In this document: positions 33,548 through 40,932 of the stretch, piece after piece
Position numbering within the stretch: the first letter of the stretch is position 1
How the letters are laid out: every line of letters begins with the position of its first letter
Source: Amycolatopsis sp. A133
GTDB lineage: Bacteria; Actinomycetota; Actinomycetes; Mycobacteriales; Pseudonocardiaceae
Assembly (NCBI RefSeq): GCF_031082405.1
Contig: NZ_JAVHJU010000034.1
Coordinates: 228,641-292,640 of the forward strand
Direction: 5' to 3'
Length of the DNA: 64,000 nucleotides
Notes under the pieces: model-generated
Databases searched by the model: none
Told to the model about the DNA's origin: nothing
What the model saw: only the letters and a program-made list of their open reading frames with translations
Program-made: the position numbers and the translations under genes

Positions 33548-34773
33548 CGCAGGGCGTCCAGGGCGAAGGCGGCGAGCATCGCGACGCCGTTGGGCATCGC
33601 GTCCTCGTCGAAGAGCACGCGGTTGGAGTGGTTCGCCGCCGCTTCGGCGGGGTCGACGCCGGGCGGGCACGCGCCGAGGAACGCGTAGGCGCCGGGAACG
33701 CGTTGCAGGACGTACGAGAAGTCCTCGGCGCCCATCAGCGGGTCGGCGAGCAGCTCGACGTTGTCCGGCCCCAGCACGGCCGCGCCCAGCTCCAGCACCT
33801 CGGCGGCGACGCGGTCGTCGTTCACCGTCACCGGGTAGCCCGGCTCGACGTCGGCGACCACGCGGCAGCCGTAGGCGGCGCCGACCTGCTCGCACACCTT
33901 GGGCAGCTCGGTGCGGACCAGCGCGCGCGTCTGCTCGGACAGCGTGCGGATGGTGCCTTCGAGCTCGGCGGTCTCCGGGATGATGTTGGACGTCGTGCCG
34001 GCCTGGATCCGGGTCACCGAAAGCACCGCGGGGTCGAAGACGCTGACCCGGCGCGTGATCATCGTGTGCAGCGCCCCGACCATCGCCGCGGCCGCCGGCA
34101 CGGGGTCGATCGTGTGCTGCGGCGCGGAGCCGTGGCCGCCCTTGCCGGTGACGCGCACGGTGAACGAGTCCGCCGACGCCATCAGCGGGCCGGGCCGCAG
34201 CTGCAGCAGCCCGCTGCGCGCGTTGGCCAGGATGTGCACGCCGAACGCGCGCTCGACCCGCGTCCCGGCCGCGTCGAGCACGCCCTCGTGGATCATGAAC
34301 CGGGCGCCGTGGTGCCCCTCCTCGCCCGGCTGGAACATGAAGACGACCGACCCGGCCAGCTGGTCCCGGCGCTCGGCGAGCAGCCGCGCCGCCGAGGCCA
34401 GCATCGCGACGTGCGTGTCGTGCCCGCACGCGTGCATCGACTCCGGGTCCTCCGACGCGAAGTCGAGGCCGGTCTCCTCGGTCAGCGGCAGCGCGTCCAT
34501 GTCGCCGCGCAGCAGCACCGCGGGACCCGGCCGCGCCCCGCGCAGGACCGCCGTCAGGGAGGTGGTGGCCTTGCCTTCGGTGATTTCCAGCGGCAGGCCG
34601 TCGAGAGCTTCGCGGATCGCCGTCTGCGTGCGCGGCAGGTGGAGGCCCTGTTCCGGGTGGCGGTGCACGGCCCGCCGGAGGGTGACGGTGCGGTCCTGGA
34701 GCGCCCGCGCGTCGTCGAGGAGCCCGGCGAACGGCGTGCCGGGCAGGGTGGGCAGGTCAGTGGGGCCGGTCAT
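33544..34773 (-). CDS. M20-family amidohydrolase
   Basis: 409 residues of the M20D aminoacylase/amidohydrolase family. LRGDMDALPLTEETGLDF, SMHACGHDTHVAMLA, FQPGEEGHHGARFMI and GAEDFSYVLQ supply the metal-binding Cys/His/Glu residues in the expected order; the dimerisation insert carries GKGGHGSAPQHTIDP. It hydrolyses N-acyl amino acids or similar amides in the cytoplasm. Its stop overlaps the phospholipase stop by 4 bases on opposite strands. Confidence 0.93.
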   Translation of the reverse strand: MTGPTDLPTLPGTPFAGLLDDARALQDRTVTLRRAVHRHPEQGLHLPRTQTAIREALDGLPLEITEGKATTSLTAVLRGARPGPAVLLRGDMDALPLTEETGLDFASEDPESMHACGHDTHVAMLASAARLLAERRDQLAGSVVFMFQPGEEGHHGARFMIHEGVLDAAGTRVERAFGVHILANARSGLLQLRPGPLMASADSFTVRVTGKGGHGSAPQHTIDPVPAAAAMVGALHTMITRRVSVFDPAVLSVTRIQAGTTSNIIPETAELEGTIRTLSEQTRALVRTELPKVCEQVGAAYGCRVVADVEPGYPVTVNDDRVAAEVLELGAAVLGPDNVELLADPLMGAEDFSYVLQRVPGAYAFLGACPPGVDPAEAAANHSNRVLFDEDAMPNGVAMLAAFALDALR

Positions 34774-34850
34774 GGTCCCGATAGTGCCGTATGCGGCGCT
34801 TCGGGCGCACCGTGCGTGCGCCGGATCGACCGGCGGAATACGGTGTGCGC

Positions 34851-35333
34851 ATGGCGGTGGATGAGCCGGTCACGGGCTTCGCGGTGGCAGTGGTCCGGGA
34901 AGACGGTCGGTGGCGGTGCAGTGCGCTCGACCCGGGGGCGTTGACCGAGCTGGACGCGGCGATCACGGAGCTGGGCAAACTACGGTCCACCGGTGCGTCC
35001 TTCGGGCTGCTGGCGGTCGACGACGAGTTCTTCGTGATCGTCCGGCCCAGCCCGCGGGGGCCGTCGTTGCTGCTCTCGGACGCGGCGGCGGCGCTGGACT
35101 ACGACATCGCGGCGGACGTCCTCGACGTCCTGCGCGTCGACCCGCCGGACGAGGAGGACGACTCCGTCTGGCCCGAGGGCGACCTGGAGATCCTCACCGA
35201 CCTCGGGCTGCCCGGGCCGGAGCTGGAGGTCATCGTCGGCGAGGTCGACCTCTACCCGGACGAGCAGCTGCAGATGGTCGCGCAGCGGTGCGGGTTCGGC
35301 AGCGAGTTCGCCAAGCTCCTGGACGAGCTCTGA
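34851..35333 (+). CDS. tRNA adenosine deaminase-associated protein
   Basis: 160 residues, acidic: GFAVAVVREDGRWRCSALDP, then LLSDAAAALDYDIAADVLDV and a C-terminal LYPDEQLQMVAQRCGFGSEF. This family is found almost only directly upstream of tadA in actinobacteria and is named from that association; its biochemical role is unknown. ATG 34851 is preferred over an in-frame codon 60 bases upstream. Its stop overlaps the tadA start region. Confidence 0.9.
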   Translation: MAVDEPVTGFAVAVVREDGRWRCSALDPGALTELDAAITELGKLRSTGASFGLLAVDDEFFVIVRPSPRGPSLLLSDAAAALDYDIAADVLDVLRVDPPDEEDDSVWPEGDLEILTDLGLPGPELEVIVGEVDLYPDEQLQMVAQRCGFGSEFAKLLDEL

Positions 35334-35785
35334 GACGCCCGTCCGACACCGAGGCCGTGGAGGCCGCGCTGGAAGCGGCGCGCGCCCCCGGCTCGGACGT
35401 GCCGATCGGCGCGGTCGTCTTCGGCCCCGACGGCATCCCCCTGGCGGCGGCGCGCAACGCCCGCGTCGAGCTGGGCGACCCGACGGCCCACGCGGAGATC
35501 CTGGCGCTGCGAGCGGCGGCCGCCGTGATCGGCGACGGCTGGCGGCTCGAGGGCTGCACGCTGGCGGTGACGCTGGAGCCGTGCACGATGTGCGCGGGTG
35601 CGTTGGTGCTGGCGCGCATCTCGCGGCTGGTGTTCGGGGCGTGGGAGCCCAAGACGGGCGCGGTCGGTTCGCTGTGGGACGTCGTGCGCGACCGCCGGCT
35701 CAACCACCGCCCGGAGGTCCACGGAGGCGTCCTCGAGGCGGAGTGCGCTTCGGTCCTGGAGACGTACTTCACTTTGCGCCGCTGA
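35330..35785 (+). CDS. tadA: tRNA-specific adenosine-34 deaminase
   Basis: The cytidine-deaminase-fold enzyme that converts wobble A34 to inosine in tRNA-Arg. PTAHAEILALRAAAA carries the zinc His and the catalytic Glu, and LEPCTMCAGALVLARI the two zinc Cys. The start is uncertain: a full-length N-terminal helix (about 151 residues, as in mycobacterial TadA) needs CTG at 35330, which overlaps the upstream TGA as CTGA; the first standard start is GTG at 35357, giving 142 residues and trimming the helix. I list the long form as the biologically likelier one. Confidence 0.88.
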   Translation: MRRPSDTEAVEAALEAARAPGSDVPIGAVVFGPDGIPLAAARNARVELGDPTAHAEILALRAAAAVIGDGWRLEGCTLAVTLEPCTMCAGALVLARISRLVFGAWEPKTGAVGSLWDVVRDRRLNHRPEVHGGVLEAECASVLETYFTLRR

Positions 35786-35805
35786 TTTCCGGGTACTCCT
35801 CCGGT

Positions 35806-36021
35806 ATGACGATGAAGCACAAGATCCAGCAGGTAGTGGGCAGTGCTCGCGAGCGGGCCGGCGCGGCAACCGGCAACCGCCGTCTGGAGGCATCGGGCCG
35901 CACCCAGCGAAGGTCGGCCCAGATTCGATCCGCGGCATCGGACATCCGCCTCCGCGCCCGCCGCGTAGCACGCGAGGCGCAGGTCAAGCTGGGCAGCGGA
36001 CGGGCGACCGACCCCAGGTGA
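35806..36021 (+). CDS. CsbD-like small basic stress protein
   Basis: 71 residues. KHKIQQVVGSARERAGAATG, then RRLEASGRTQRR, follows the CsbD pattern (K-x-K-G-x-A-G-x-x-T-G-x-x-x-L-E-x-x-G), but it is unusually Arg-rich. CsbD proteins are general-stress-induced and of unknown mechanism. ATG 35806; no strong SD. The gene ends 34 bases before tRNA-Ser. Confidence 0.75.
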   Translation: MTMKHKIQQVVGSARERAGAATGNRRLEASGRTQRRSAQIRSAASDIRLRARRVAREAQVKLGSGRATDPR

Positions 36022-36054
36022 GACCGGCATCGGCCCTCGGGTATTGTTCTCGGC

Positions 36055-36142
36055 GGTGGCGTGTCCGAGCGGCCGAAGGAGCACGACTCGAAATCGTGTG
36101 ACGGCTAATCCCCGTCCGTGGGTTCAAATCCCACCGCCACCG
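36055..36142 (+). tRNA. serU: tRNA-Ser(CGA)
   Basis: 88 bases. Acceptor GGTGGCG pairs with CGCCACC at the 3' end, anticodon loop ACTCGAAAT carries CGA, there is a long class II variable arm, and the T-loop is GGTTCAAATCC. The discriminator is G and CCA is not encoded. It reads UCG codons. A strong terminator follows. Confidence 0.97.
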
Positions 36143-36149
36143 CTCGTAG

Positions 36150-36198
36150 GCAGAACGCCCGGTGACCCTTGCAGGGTTGCCGGGCGTTCTGCTGTTTC
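36150..36198 (+). terminator. Terminator of tRNA-Ser(CGA)
   Basis: GCAGAACGCCCGG (36150-36162) pairs with CCGGGCGTTCTGC (36180-36192); an inner ACCCT/AGGGT stem extends it. It is followed by TGTTTC. The right half is the sequence that recurs at 36651. Confidence 0.85.
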
Positions 36199-36674
36199 GC
36201 CCGCGGACGTGAGACGGGATTGGGTGGGAACGTGCCGAGTGACGGATCCCTGACCCTGGAGCAGATCGACGGCGAAGCGTGGGGCGAGCCGCCGGCCGAC
36301 GCGTCTCGGTTGGTGAAGACGGGCCACGAACTGCGCCGCAAGCCGGTCAGCCGGCTTGATGCCGAAGACCTGCGCCTCCTGCTCGGCCAGCGGATCGGCG
36401 TCGAGGTGCTCGTGCCGTACGCCCTGAGCCTGCTCGAGACGAACCCCCTGGCCGAAGGCGACTACTACCCCGGTGACCTTCTGGTCACGGTGCTCGAGCT
36501 CCCCGCTGAGTTCTGGCGGCGGCACGCCGAGCCGGCCGCGCGCCTGGCGCGAGTCGCCGCCATCGCCGGCACTCTCGACCTCGACGCTCACCACGCGCCT
36601 GCGGACGTCATCTCTGCAGCACTCAAGGAGTACCGGGCTCGGCGCGGGTAGGTTGCCGGGCGTTTTGCTGTTTC
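36175..36674. repeat. 24-bp direct repeat framing the CdiI-like gene
   Basis: GGTTGCCGGGCGTTCTGCTG plus TTTC at 36175-36198 recurs at 36651-36674 with one change (C to T), a spacing of 476 bases. The left copy is the 3' half of the tRNA-Ser terminator; the right copy starts at the last base of the immunity gene stop and is not part of a complete hairpin. This resembles a target duplication or att-type scar around a one-gene insert. Confidence 0.65.
36232..36651 (+). CDS. CdiI-like contact-dependent inhibition immunity protein
   Basis: 139 residues from GTG 36232. RRKPVSRLDAEDLRLLLGQR, VLVPYALSLLETNPLAEGDY and the YPGDLLVTVLELPAEFW segment match a family annotated as CDI immunity proteins (CdiI_2), small helical proteins that neutralise polymorphic toxins. 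No toxin gene adjoins it; its neighbours are tRNA-Ser and a membrane-anchored coiled-coil protein. It is framed by the 24-base direct repeat, suggesting acquisition as a cassette. It is probably an orphan immunity gene. Confidence 0.75.
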   Translation: MPSDGSLTLEQIDGEAWGEPPADASRLVKTGHELRRKPVSRLDAEDLRLLLGQRIGVEVLVPYALSLLETNPLAEGDYYPGDLLVTVLELPAEFWRRHAEPAARLARVAAIAGTLDLDAHHAPADVISAALKEYRARRG

Positions 36675-36704
36675 CCCCCGTCCGGTTTTGGTAAGAATCG
36701 CGGC

Positions 36705-37184
36705 ATGCAGACGCAGGTGTGGCTCGCGATCCTGTCCCTGACCGGCGTGCTGCTCGGTGGTGGCCTGTCCTACCTCGTGCAGACCAGCGTGCAGCGTCGT
36801 ACCGAACGCACCGAGCGACGGCGGCTGGCCGCCGAGCGGGCCGAGGCGCGGCGTGAGGAGCAGCTGGACCTGTTGCGCCAGTTCATCCGCGTTGCCCAGC
36901 AGGCCGAACGCGCGGCCGAGGACCGTGACGACTCCGCGCCGTCCTGGAAAGCGGCGGCCCTCGATGCCCTCGATGAGCTGTGGGTGTGCGAACGGATGAT
37001 CCACGTCCTGTTCGCCTCGAGCCTGCACAGCCTGGCCCGCGCCTACGTGCAGGCGCTGGACCACGTCCTCTGGCAGGAGCTCGACGGCGGTTCGCTGTGG
37101 GACCACCTCAGGGGCCCGAAGGTCGCGTTCCTCGATGCGGCGCGGGATGAATTGAGCGCGCCGCTTGACCTGAAGGGCTCTTGA
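36705..37184 (+). CDS. Single-pass membrane protein with coiled coil, function unknown
   Basis: 159 residues. An N-terminal membrane helix (WLAILSLTGVLLGGGLSYLV) is followed by a very basic/acidic coiled coil (QRRTERTERRRLAAERAEAR) and a helical cytoplasmic domain. I recognise no named family; short proteins of this design are frequent in Streptomyces and relatives. ATG 36705. Confidence 0.72.
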   Translation: MQTQVWLAILSLTGVLLGGGLSYLVQTSVQRRTERTERRRLAAERAEARREEQLDLLRQFIRVAQQAERAAEDRDDSAPSWKAAALDALDELWVCERMIHVLFASSLHSLARAYVQALDHVLWQELDGGSLWDHLRGPKVAFLDAARDELSAPLDLKGS

Positions 37185-37226
37185 AGTGTGACCGTGGTCG
37201 GCACCAGCTGATCACCAGGAGCACAC

Positions 37227-38009
37227 ATGACCGTTCTCGTCACCGGGGCCACCGGCCACACCGGACAGCACGTCGTCGCCGGCCTCAAGGCCGCGGGCGT
37301 GCCCACCAGGGTCCTCGTCCGGGATCCGGCCAAGGCACCGGACGGCGTCGACGTCGTCCAGGGGGACATCACCGATCCCGCCGCGGCCGCCGAGGGTGTC
37401 GACGCCGTCTACCTGCTCTGGCCCTTCTTCACCGCCGATGGCATCAAGAAGGCCGTGGAACCCTTCCGGGGCCGGAAAATCGTCTACCTCTCCGCCATGT
37501 CCGCCGAAGACGGGGGCGTGTGGGGCGACGTCGAGGCCGCCATCACGAAAGTGACCGACCACTGGACCTTCCTCCGCGTCACCGGCCTCGCCACCAACGC
37601 GCTCGCCTGGGCGCCGCAGGTCGAAACCGGTGTCGTCCGGGCACCTCACGGGCAAGCCAAGCGGTCGGTCGTCCACGAACGCGACGTCGCAGACATGGCC
37701 GTCAAGGCCCTCACCGAGGACCACGCGAAGCAGCTCTACCTCGTCACCGGCCCGGAATCCGTGGCGCAGGCCGAGCAGGTCCGGCTCATCGGTGAAGCGC
37801 TCGGGAAGCCCGTCGTCTGGGAAGAACAGCCGCCGGATGAGGCGAAAGCGCAGTTGAGTGTCTACATGGGAGCGGAATTCGCGGCGAGTGCGGTGGACCA
37901 CTGGGCCTCGCTCGTCGACGACCCCGAGCCCGTCTCGCTGGACGTGGCCCAGGTGACCGGGCATCCCGCGCGGCCCTTCGCGGAATGGGCCCGGGAGCAC
38001 TTCAGCTGA
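37227..38009 (+). CDS. NmrA-type NAD(P)-binding reductase
   Basis: 260 residues. VLVTGATGHTGQHVVAGLKA is the GxxGxxG Rossmann motif of the atypical SDR/NmrA family, followed by VRVLVRDPAK-like RVLVRDPAKAPDGVDVVQGD, KIVYLSAMSAEDG and a C-terminal substrate domain. The short-chain Tyr-x-x-x-Lys is not evident, so it may be a regulator or a quinone-oxidoreductase-like protein. Stand-alone gene; its last 8 bases overlap the convergent ESX-like gene. Confidence 0.88.
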   Translation: MTVLVTGATGHTGQHVVAGLKAAGVPTRVLVRDPAKAPDGVDVVQGDITDPAAAAEGVDAVYLLWPFFTADGIKKAVEPFRGRKIVYLSAMSAEDGGVWGDVEAAITKVTDHWTFLRVTGLATNALAWAPQVETGVVRAPHGQAKRSVVHERDVADMAVKALTEDHAKQLYLVTGPESVAQAEQVRLIGEALGKPVVWEEQPPDEAKAQLSVYMGAEFAASAVDHWASLVDDPEPVSLDVAQVTGHPARPFAEWAREHFS

Positions 38010-38580
38010 GCTGGACGACCGGGGCCGTCACCGGCTCCAGTTCCGCCGCCAGCGCGGTCAGCGCCGCGACCTTCTCCTGCACCGCGCGGACCACCGCTGT
38101 GCACGTGGCACTGACCTCGCTCACCACCTCGGCCGAACGGTCGCCCGCCAGCACCGCCGACACCGAAGCCGACGCGGCGGTAGCGAGTGCGCAGACCTCC
38201 GAGGACGCGGTCACGGCCAGCTCGTCCAGCCGGTCGGCGATCCGGACACCCAGTTCTGCCGTCGAAGCGGCCGCGTGCGCCGCCGCGGCGTACTGACCGT
38301 CCACTGTGTCCGCCCAGGTGCCGAACGTTTCGCTGCTGCCGCCGTTTTCGGCTCGCTCGACGCCGGCGCGGAACTCGGCCTGAGCCGAGGTCACCACCAG
38401 CGCGCCGGTGTCGACCGCCGAGGCGGACGTGCGGATCGACGCCGGTGAGCAGTCGAGGTGCCGCAGTGCCGCGACCGGGTCGGGGACGCCGAGACGGCCG
38501 GCCGCCGCGCGCAACGCGGACAGCTGCGAAGCCGCCGCGGTCAGGGCCGGGTGTTCGAAGACCTCGACGGCCGAGGTCAC
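38002..38580 (-). CDS. Helical ESX/WXG-associated protein (second of pair)
   Basis: 192 residues, almost wholly alpha-helical and Ala-rich, from GTG 38580, which overlaps the upstream stop as GTGA. A central TFGTWADTVDGQYAAAAHAA segment could be the W-containing turn of WXG100-like hairpins, and the C-terminal half forms two long helices. The arrangement (short EspC-like gene, then a longer helical gene) is typical of type VII secretion substrate pairs in actinobacteria. No secretion machinery adjoins it; role inferred only from structure. Confidence 0.65.
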   Translation of the reverse strand: MTSAVEVFEHPALTAAASQLSALRAAAGRLGVPDPVAALRHLDCSPASIRTSASAVDTGALVVTSAQAEFRAGVERAENGGSSETFGTWADTVDGQYAAAAHAAASTAELGVRIADRLDELAVTASSEVCALATAASASVSAVLAGDRSAEVVSEVSATCTAVVRAVQEKVAALTALAAELEPVTAPVVQLS

Positions 38581-38951
38581 GGCGCCACCGCCAGCCGGGC
38601 CCGGAATCCGGTGCTGCGGGTGCTCTCGGCCGCCATGCGCAGCCGGCCCGCCAGGTCCGACGTCGCGTCGCCGAGGACCCGCGCGTCCGCTTCGCGGGCG
38701 GCGAGGGCGAACGTCCAGCGCGCCGCCAGTTCGCGCGCCTGCGGCGAGATGCCGAACGGCGTCGAGTCGACGCGGGCTTCGGCGAACCGGCCCGCGGCCT
38801 TGTCGTCGGCGGCCGCCGCCTGGTCGAGCAAGTCGGCTCCGGCGCGCAACCGGTCCGGCGCCTTCGGGCGGTTCCGGGTGGCGGAGCCCCCGCCCCCGGG
38901 GCGGAGCACCGGGTTGCCACTGCCGATCCGCGAGCCTCTGCCTTCCGGCAT
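38577..38951 (-). CDS. EspC/WXG100-like small protein (first of pair)
   Basis: 124 residues from ATG 38951, which follows a strong GGAGGT; further in-frame starts at 38966-38969 lack one. A disordered Gly/Arg/Pro head leads to a helical hairpin (RLRAGADLLDQAAAADDKAA; LAARWTFALAAREADARVLG) with Trp near the turn. It resembles EspC-type type VII secretion targets. Coupled to the 192-residue gene. Confidence 0.65.
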   Translation of the reverse strand: MPEGRGSRIGSGNPVLRPGGGGSATRNRPKAPDRLRAGADLLDQAAAADDKAAGRFAEARVDSTPFGISPQARELAARWTFALAAREADARVLGDATSDLAGRLRMAAESTRSTGFRARLAVAP

Positions 38952-38966
38952 GGGGACCTCCGTCAT

Positions 38967-39260
38967 CAAGGGCGCTCACCCGATCGGGGAAGATCTTGCC
39001 TCATGCTCCCCGAGGCGCTCGCATCGCGGTGACCTGCGGCGTTGAACAGCGTTCCACCAAGTGGACGTCTTGACCGCGCGTCGGGAAGACAGCGACCATG
39101 AACGCATGCCCGCCACCTCGGAAAGCACGCCGATCCGGGCCACCTCGCGGTCGATCGGGGAAGGCGTCGTGGCGCTTCTGCTGCGCCGCGGCCGCCTGGG
39201 TTCGCCGCCCGCCTGACGCGAACCCGGCGTCCTGTTCCCCGAAACCCTTGGAGCACAACC
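38967..39260 (+). other. Upstream region of TauD gene with possible sORF and TCCAC palindrome
   Basis: The spacer contains TCCAC-CAA-GTGGA (39053-39065), a small perfect palindrome suited to a regulator, and a 36-codon open frame at 39106-39216 whose product ends LLLRRGRLGSPPA, 44 bases before the dioxygenase ATG. Sulfur-related operons in actinobacteria often carry leader peptides, but this one has no Cys run, so the frame is only a weak candidate. Confidence 0.3.
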
Positions 39261-40178
39261 ATGTCCGTAGATCTTCCTGCCCGGATTCAGCTGCGCGAGG
39301 CCGTCACGCCCGCGGATGGCATCGTCGAAGGCCCTCGGCTCCTGCGGGAACCGCAGGAAAAGTACGAGCTGTTCAGCCTCCGCCCGCTGGGCCGGGTGAT
39401 CGGCGCCGAGATCGACGGCGTCGACCTCGGCGAGCCGGTGGGCCCCGCACTGCGCGAGGAGCTCAACCGGGCCCTGCTCGAGTGGAAGGTGCTGTTCTTC
39501 CGCGACCAGCGGATCACCTCGGCGCAGCAGCGCGCGTTCGCCGCGAACTGGGGCGAGCTGGAGACCAACCCGTTCATCCCGAAGGGCGACGACGACGCCG
39601 TCACGCGCTTCGAGCGCACCGCGGCCATGCCCGGTTACGAGAACATCTGGCACACCGACGTCACCTGGCGGCCGAACCCGGCCCTCGGCTCGGTGCTGCG
39701 GCTGATCGAGGTGCCGCCCGTCGGCGGCGACACGATGTGGGCCGACATGGCCGCCGCCTACGACAACCTGCCCGAAGACGTGCGCGCCCGCATCGACGGG
39801 CTCACCGCGGTGCACGACTACCTCCCCGGTTTCGACCGGTTCTCCGACCCCGCGCTCCTGGCGCGCTGGCAGGACCGCTTCCCGCCGGTGGAGCACCCGG
39901 TGGTCCGGACGCACCCGGAGACCGGGCGGCGCACCCTGTTCGTGAACCAGGCGTTCACCACGCACATCGCCGGACTGGACCGGGACGAGAGCGACCGGCT
40001 GCTGCGGTACCTGTTCCTGCAGGCTCACACGCCCGAATTCCAGGTCCGGTTCAGCTGGCGGCCGAACTCGGTCGCGTTCTGGGACAACCGCGCGACGCAG
40101 CACTACGCGGTCAACGACTACCACCCGCACGTCCGGATCGCGGAGCGCGTCGCGATAGCGGGCGACCGGCCGTTCTGA
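39261..40178 (+). CDS. TauD/TfdA-family Fe(II)/2-oxoglutarate dioxygenase
   Basis: 305 residues. The iron facial triad is visible as WHTDVTW near residue 130 and ATQHYAVNDY near residue 278, with the 2-oxoglutarate Arg in HVRIAERV. GRVIGAEIDGVDLGE and VLFFRDQRI are family-typical. Members release sulfite from taurine or alkylsulfonates, or attack aryloxy acids; here no sulfonate transporter is adjacent, so the substrate is open. Start ATG 39261 after TTGGAGCACAACC. Confidence 0.92.
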   Translation: MSVDLPARIQLREAVTPADGIVEGPRLLREPQEKYELFSLRPLGRVIGAEIDGVDLGEPVGPALREELNRALLEWKVLFFRDQRITSAQQRAFAANWGELETNPFIPKGDDDAVTRFERTAAMPGYENIWHTDVTWRPNPALGSVLRLIEVPPVGGDTMWADMAAAYDNLPEDVRARIDGLTAVHDYLPGFDRFSDPALLARWQDRFPPVEHPVVRTHPETGRRTLFVNQAFTTHIAGLDRDESDRLLRYLFLQAHTPEFQVRFSWRPNSVAFWDNRATQHYAVNDYHPHVRIAERVAIAGDRPF

Positions 40179-40194
40179 GCCTTAGCCTGGGGTC

Positions 40195-40641
40195 ATGACC
40201 GATGAACCCCAGGCAGTGGTGACCGGTTTCCTCAAGGCCCTCGAAGAGCTCGACGTCGACCGGGCGCTGACGTTCGTGGCGAGCGACATCGTGTACCAGA
40301 ACGTGCCGTTGCCGCCCGCCCGCGGCGTCGCGGCGGTCGAAAAGCAGCTGCGCGTGATGGCCAAGTACGGCTCCGGGTTCGAGGCGCGGACGCACCACAT
40401 CGCCGCGGACGGCAACGTCGTGCTCACCGAACGCACCGACGTGCTGCGCCGCGGCGCGTGGGAAGCGGAGTTCTGGGTGTGCGGCACGTTCGAGGTCGAG
40501 GCGGGGCGCATCGTGCTCTGGCGCGACTACTTCGACTGGACGACGGTGCTGGCCGCGAGCGCGAAGGGCGCGGGGCGGGTGGCGCTGGCCGGCGCGAAGA
40601 CACTGCTCGGCCGCTACAAGGGACGGCAGGCGGTGCGCTAG
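40195..40641 (+). CDS. Limonene-1,2-epoxide hydrolase-like (NTF2/SnoaL fold) protein
   Basis: 148 residues. VVTGFLKALEELDVDRALTF opens the cone fold; LTERTDVLRRGAWEAEFWVC and LWRDYFDWTT carry the Arg-Asp and Asp positions of the LEH catalytic Asp-Arg-Asp triad. It hydrolyses small epoxides in relatives. It follows the dioxygenase by 16 bases and is probably co-transcribed. Its last 4 bases overlap the tiny convergent gene. Confidence 0.85.
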   Translation: MTDEPQAVVTGFLKALEELDVDRALTFVASDIVYQNVPLPPARGVAAVEKQLRVMAKYGSGFEARTHHIAADGNVVLTERTDVLRRGAWEAEFWVCGTFEVEAGRIVLWRDYFDWTTVLAASAKGAGRVALAGAKTLLGRYKGRQAVR

Positions 40642-40739
40642 ACCCGGTGTTCGCCGCGGTCGTGGTCCCGAAGGTCCACGACCGCGGCTATCCCCAGCAC
40701 CAGCACGAACACGCAGCTGAGAACAATCAGCCCCCACAT
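40638..40739 (-). CDS. 33-residue single-helix membrane protein
   Basis: ATG 40739 is preceded by GGAGGGGGAACGATC, a strong ribosome site. The product MWGLIVLSCVFVLVLGIAAV followed by VDLRDHDRGEHRV is one membrane helix plus a charged tail. Such micro-proteins are common but easily missed; function unknown. The start signal and composition make it likely real. Confidence 0.65.
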   Translation of the reverse strand: MWGLIVLSCVFVLVLGIAAVVDLRDHDRGEHRV

Positions 40740-40889
40740 GATCGTTCCCCCTCCCCCCGTGTCGTGCCGATCGAGAGCTGTCGGGGAGTGGTCTGTGCCA
40801 CTTTTCCGGCGGCTCACGCAGACCGTACCGCCGCTTCGCGCAGGTTGTTCCGCCCCTTGACCTTCATTTAAGGCAGATGCGCCGGATGG

Positions 40890-40915
40890 GTGACAAGCCG
40901 GTGTCCGGCTGTCAC
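40890..40915 (-). terminator. Hairpin downstream of CapA-like gene
   Basis: GTGACA(A)GCCGG and CCGGCTGTCAC form an 11-pair stem with one bulged base and a three-base loop. It lies 18 bases beyond the CapA stop, in the expected terminator position; it lacks a U-tract, which is common in actinobacteria. Confidence 0.55.
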
Positions 40916-40932
40916 AGAACGAGCGCAATCCG

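Noticed and set aside
31523..34429. Very long minus-strand frame opposite phospholipase C
   Set aside because: The plus strand encodes complete phospholipase and the minus-strand amidohydrolase frame is different; the frame has no domain content.
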